The notes under the pieces: model-generated
What the model saw: only the letters and a program-made list of their open reading frames with translations
What the model was told of the DNA's origin: nothing
Databases searched by the model: none
In this document: positions 6,278 to 9,551 of the stretch, in pieces
Layout of the letters: each line of letters starts with the position of its first letter
Position numbering within the stretch: the first letter of the stretch is position 1
Made by a program: the position numbers and the translations under genes
NCBI GenBank assembly: GCA_003132825.1
Contig: PKYX01000544.1
Location: forward strand, 12,344 to 21,894
Direction of reading: 5' to 3'
DNA: 9,551 nucleotides
Source of the DNA: Acidobacteriaceae bacterium
GTDB lineage: Bacteria; Acidobacteriota; Terriglobia; Terriglobales; Acidobacteriaceae

Positions 6278-8100
6278 AGCGGCCATGTTCCCTCGCTGGA
6301 ATCGGTTTATTCGCTTTTGCTGTGGTTTTTCGGCTTGGCACCGGCGTCCGCACACAGGCGGTCCCGGAGCGCACAGAGGACCGGCAAGTCACATTCAACC
6401 GCGACATTGCTCCCATCGTGTTTCAATCCTGCGCCCGCTGCCATCGTCCCGGAGAATCGGGCCCCTTCGCTCTTCTTACTTATGACGACGTAAGAAACCA
6501 CGCGCGGCAGATTGAAACTGTCACTCGCACGGGTTTCATGCCGCCGTGGCTGCCGGAACCACAAGCGCTGAAATTCGCCGACGAGTCGCGGCTCTCCGAC
6601 GAGCAGATGGCAACCATAAAAAGATGGGTAGAGGAAGGAACACCGGAAGGAAATCCGGGAGACCTGCCGCCGCAACCGAAGTTTGTGAGAGGTTGGCAAC
6701 TCGGCCAGCCTGATCTCGTGCTCAAGGCCGCGAAGCCGTACACCTTGCCTGCCAGCGGCTCCGACATGTACTGGAATTTCATTTTTCCCGTTCCGATTGA
6801 CCGCACCCGCTGGGTCAAAGCGGTGGAAATTCGCCCCGGCGACAAACGCTTTGTTCACCACGCGAATATTCTTGTTGACCGCCTGCAAAATTCCCGCCAG
6901 AGGGAGAAGGAACCGGGCGCGGGCTTTGAGGGGATGGAGATAAAGATCGAATCGGAAACTTTCGATCCCGACAGCCACTTTTTGTTTTGGAAGCCCGGCA
7001 CAGTTCCTTACGTTGAGCCGGAAGGAATGGCGCTGCGTTTAGACAAAGGGACGGACCTGGTGCTGAATGTCCACCTGCAGCCTTCGGGCAAGCCGGAGAC
7101 GATTCAGCCGGCCATCGGTCTCTACTTCACTGACCAGCCCGCCACGAAGTTTCCGATGCTCCTGCAATTGGAGAGCGACGCTAATCTAGACATTCCAGCG
7201 GGCGAAAAACACTTTGTCGTGAGCGATGAACTAACGCTTCCCATCGACGTAGATCTGCTAGCCATCTACCCTCATGCGCACTATCTAGGCAAGGATCTGC
7301 AGGCAACCGCAACCTTGCCCGACGGCAGCACAAATACTTTAATTCACATTCCGCAATGGGACTTGAATTGGCAGGCTGTATATCGCTACGCGGAGCCGAT
7401 GTTTCTGCCCAAAGGCACCACGGTGCGCATGCGCTATGTTTACGACAATTCCGAGGAAAATGCGCTGAATCCTAATCATCCTTCAGTGCGGGTGCGGGGC
7501 GGCAATCGGTCAAAGGACGAAATGGCTCATCTCTGGCTCCAGGTACTGCCGCGCAACTTTGATCCGCAAGCAGGCGACCCACGAATGCTGTTGCAGGAGG
7601 CTCTCGCGCGGCACAATATTCGAAACAACCCGACCGACTTTGCGGCGCACTACAATCTTGCATCAACGCTGCAGGCGCGCGGCAATTTCGCCGAGGCGAT
7701 TGCTGAATATCAGGCAGCGTTGCGTATTCGTCCTCAGGATGCTACCGCGAACAATGCCCTCGGGGCTGCCCTCATCGCTTTCGGACAGCCCGATCGCGCG
7801 ATGGCTTATCTTGAGACCGCGGTGCGGAGTTCACCCGAATATTTTGACGCGCATTACAACCTAGGGAACGCATTGGCGTCTGCGGGAAACTTCCCTGCAG
7901 CCGCGGAGCATTTCGCCGCGGCCGTTCGCATCAGGCCAGAGGATGCCGACGCCCATGCAAACCTGGGCACGGCGCTCGCAGAATTGGGGCGATTCGCCGA
8001 AGCCAGGGCACAGCTAGAACGCGCGCTTGAGATCAATCCCGCTCATGCGCTGGCCAGGGAAAACCTTCAGCAATTGCAGAGCGCGACGCCCGATCACTGA
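6274..8100 (+). CDS. Secreted haem c / PHM-DBM-like copper monooxygenase with C-terminal TPRs
   Basis: A 608-residue exported protein in three parts. After a signal peptide (about 1-28) comes a small cytochrome-like segment: FNRDIAPIVF, haem motif CARCH (53-57), then GFMPPW, where Met89 could be an axial ligand. Residues about 140-430 match the copper type II ascorbate-dependent monooxygenase fold: HH at 195-196 and His267 (LVLNVHLQPSGK) fit the CuH site of peptidylglycine monooxygenase; His334 and His336 (YPHAHYLGK) and Met417 (KDEMAHLWLQ) fit CuM. Four TPRs follow at about 454-589, ending in partial helices. The mature protein has no Cys outside the haem motif, so it lacks the disulfides of animal PHM/DBM. 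Oxygen-dependent hydroxylation is inferred from the ligand set; the substrate is unknown. It starts inside the redoxin stop codon (ATGA), so the two proteins are probably made together and act in one extracytoplasmic process. Confidence 0.88.
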   Translation: MKRPCSLAGIGLFAFAVVFRLGTGVRTQAVPERTEDRQVTFNRDIAPIVFQSCARCHRPGESGPFALLTYDDVRNHARQIETVTRTGFMPPWLPEPQALKFADESRLSDEQMATIKRWVEEGTPEGNPGDLPPQPKFVRGWQLGQPDLVLKAAKPYTLPASGSDMYWNFIFPVPIDRTRWVKAVEIRPGDKRFVHHANILVDRLQNSRQREKEPGAGFEGMEIKIESETFDPDSHFLFWKPGTVPYVEPEGMALRLDKGTDLVLNVHLQPSGKPETIQPAIGLYFTDQPATKFPMLLQLESDANLDIPAGEKHFVVSDELTLPIDVDLLAIYPHAHYLGKDLQATATLPDGSTNTLIHIPQWDLNWQAVYRYAEPMFLPKGTTVRMRYVYDNSEENALNPNHPSVRVRGGNRSKDEMAHLWLQVLPRNFDPQAGDPRMLLQEALARHNIRNNPTDFAAHYNLASTLQARGNFAEAIAEYQAALRIRPQDATANNALGAALIAFGQPDRAMAYLETAVRSSPEYFDAHYNLGNALASAGNFPAAAEHFAAAVRIRPEDADAHANLGTALAELGRFAEARAQLERALEINPAHALARENLQQLQSATPDH

Positions 8101-8153
8101 GGTCGAGCTGACCAAAGTTCCACTTCTCCCTCGGCGCAGAGCATATCTTCATT

Positions 8154-9551
8154 TTACGGTGGCGGATGGCCCGTACCTTCCCTTAGCGTTATGAACTGAT
8201 CCGCGCGCATTCCCGGAAAGATCTCTTCGCGTCCATTAGGCCACCGCACTTGGATGCCCTCCACCTGCGCGTCCTGGCCAAGGCCAAAATGCAATCGGAG
8301 GTCATTGCTGGAGCTGTAGCTTGATCCGCTTCGCACTTCATCAACCCAACTTCTCGATGAGCCGCGCACTGTCACGCGCGCGCCGATGCCGTCGCGATTC
8401 GATTGTGTGCCGATGAGCCGCACCCCGAGCCAATGGTTCTGATTCATCGCCATATTCACGAGCAACATGGGATGATCGCTGATGTTATTGATGACTGCTT
8501 CCATGCGACCATCGTTCCAAAGATCGCCGATGGCAAGGCCTCGACTGGGTGCGGGCTGCGTGATCCCTGGGCCTGATTGCCTGGAAATGTCCTGGAACTT
8601 GCCATTGCCTAGATTCCGATAGATGGCACGCGGCTCACGATAACTCGAACCGAGTTTATTGCTATCGACTTCGGGGTAGACGTGGCCGTTTACTGCGAAC
8701 AGGTCCGGCCACCCGTGATTATCCAGATCAAGAAACATCGCCCCCCATCCCAGAAATAGCGTGTTGATGCCGAGTCCAGAAGCGACCGTCACGTCATTGA
8801 AAGTCTTGTCGCCATTGTTGTGGTAGAGGGTCGATGTGTCTTCGGAGAAATTGGTTCTGAATATGTCGAGATGGCCGTCCCCATCGTAGTCGGCAACCGT
8901 GGAACCCATGCCGGCCTGTTCGCGGCCATCCTCGTTGAACGCGACCCCCGCATTCGCGGCCACGTCGGTGAATGTGCCGTCATGGTTGTTGTGGTAAAGG
9001 ATCGAAGGCGTCGAATCGCAGGCGATGTAAATGTCGGGCCAACCATCTTCGTCATAGTCGAGTGTCGAAACACTGAAGCAGTAGTGGCCAAAGGTCTTCG
9101 TGAATCCGCTCTTTTCACTCACATCCTCAAACTTGCCGTTGCCTAGATTGTGATAGAGCACATTGGGCGCGCTGGGGAGTCCGCGAGGACCGCACATGAC
9201 GGGCGTGCCCTGCCACAGGCACTCAGGGCCTTGGCCCGGAGCGGGCACATTTCTTATGTCGAAGTGGACGTAGTTGGCTACTGCGATGTCAAGCTTGCCA
9301 TCTCGGTCATAATCGACAAAGGCGCAACCGGTTCCCCACTCCTTGCCGGTTCCGGCAACGCCGGCAGCCTCGGCAACGTTCTTGAAGGTGCCGTTGCCCT
9401 GATTATGGTAGAGGCGGTTCTTGCCATATGCGGTTACATACAGGTCTTCATAACCGTCGTTGTCATAATCCCCGACGCAGACGCCTTGACCCCATCCGGT
9501 ATCGGCAAGACCTGCTTTCGCAGTCACGTCGCTAAAGGTTCCGTCGTGATT
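8154..9551 (-). CDS. CRTAC1-like FG-GAP/VCBS propeller protein with ASPIC/UnbV domain, N-terminus cut by window edge
   Basis: Probably an extracytoplasmic seven-bladed propeller of the integrin-alpha/CRTAC1 type. The visible 465 residues have calcium-loop motifs at about 28 (DYDNDG), 80 (DYDRDG), 165 (DYDEDG) and 221 (DYDGDG), plus degenerate copies at about 275 (DLDNHG) and 343 (DLWNDG). Between them recurs a LYHN-x-GNGTF-x-DV blade motif. A Cys-rich insert, CLWQGTPVMCGPRGL, is typical of bacterial CRTAC1 proteins. The C-terminal ASPIC/UnbV domain (about 373-456) contains SNRDGIGARV, LRLHFGLGQ and VRWPNGREE. The frame is still open at 9551 (NHDGTFSDVTAKAGL), so the GTG at 9527 lies inside a blade and is not the start; the signal peptide and at least one blade are missing. 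Role unknown: adhesion, glycan or protein binding are possible. It converges on the TPR-ended copper protein across a 53-bp gap. Confidence 0.9.
   Translation of the reverse strand, partial: NHDGTFSDVTAKAGLADTGWGQGVCVGDYDNDGYEDLYVTAYGKNRLYHNQGNGTFKNVAEAAGVAGTGKEWGTGCAFVDYDRDGKLDIAVANYVHFDIRNVPAPGQGPECLWQGTPVMCGPRGLPSAPNVLYHNLGNGKFEDVSEKSGFTKTFGHYCFSVSTLDYDEDGWPDIYIACDSTPSILYHNNHDGTFTDVAANAGVAFNEDGREQAGMGSTVADYDGDGHLDIFRTNFSEDTSTLYHNNGDKTFNDVTVASGLGINTLFLGWGAMFLDLDNHGWPDLFAVNGHVYPEVDSNKLGSSYREPRAIYRNLGNGKFQDISRQSGPGITQPAPSRGLAIGDLWNDGRMEAVINNISDHPMLLVNMAMNQNHWLGVRLIGTQSNRDGIGARVTVRGSSRSWVDEVRSGSSYSSSNDLRLHFGLGQDAQVEGIQVRWPNGREEIFPGMRADQFITLREGTGHPPP

Noticed and set aside
6307..6978. Minus-strand open frame of 223 codons
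   Set aside because: It is antisense to the haem/copper protein gene, and the plus frame holds CxxCH, HH and other conserved ligands. The antisense product shows no domain.
8101..8153. Bidirectional terminator in the convergent gap
   Set aside because: I found no stem of useful length followed by a U-tract in these 53 bases.
8596..9156. Near-identical 27-nt segments at 8596-8622 and 9130-9156
   Set aside because: They encode the repeated NLGNGKF blade motif of the propeller in the same frame and are explained by internal protein repeats, not a mobile or regulatory repeat.
9525..9527. GTG at 9527 as start of the FG-GAP protein
   Set aside because: The frame continues upstream as NHDGTFSD, completing a blade motif, so this GTG is an internal Val codon.

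Overview
The window looks like a piece of an Acidobacteriota chromosome, probably class Terriglobia. The best evidence is the roughly 1,160-residue Oar-like TonB-dependent receptor with an N-terminal carboxypeptidase-regulatory-like domain, a protein type greatly expanded in that phylum. It sits with a secreted GH31 glycosidase, a CRTAC1/ASPIC-UnbV propeller protein, and a redoxin plus copper-monooxygenase-like pair. The DNA is moderately GC-rich throughout and shows no compositional break, insertion sequence, tRNA, rRNA, CRISPR array or phage gene. The taxon is inferred from gene content only.

Layout: (1) 1-1586, minus strand, the first 528 codons of a GH31 alpha-glycosidase (alpha-xylosidase-like), whose C-terminus lies beyond position 1. 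(2) 1587-1785, a short gap with a perfect 12-bp-stem hairpin just after the receptor stop codon. (3) 1786-5277, minus strand, the complete TonB-dependent receptor, transcribed toward the GH31 gene. (4) 5278-5662, a divergent intergenic region that should hold both promoters. (5) 5663-6277, plus strand, a secreted redoxin. (6) 6274-8100, plus strand, overlapping the redoxin by 4 bp, a secreted protein that joins a CxxCH haem site, a PHM/DBM-type two-copper monooxygenase module and four TPRs. (7) 8101-8153, a short convergent gap. (8) 8154-9551, minus strand, a CRTAC1-like FG-GAP/ASPIC-UnbV protein whose N-terminus lies beyond the right edge.

How the genes may work together: receptor and GH31 point the same way and could form a small uptake and hydrolysis unit for an oligosaccharide, though there is no SusD partner in view and the receptor's ligand cannot be read from sequence. 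Redoxin and copper protein are almost certainly co-translated and exported, and the pair is the most interesting element here: all six expected copper ligands can be placed, a c-type haem site precedes them, and the redoxin has one active-site Cys plus one near its C-terminus. Such pairs and fusions occur in Acidobacteriota and Planctomycetota, so the module is poorly characterised rather than clearly new. I see no sign of a defence, toxin-antitoxin or mobile system.
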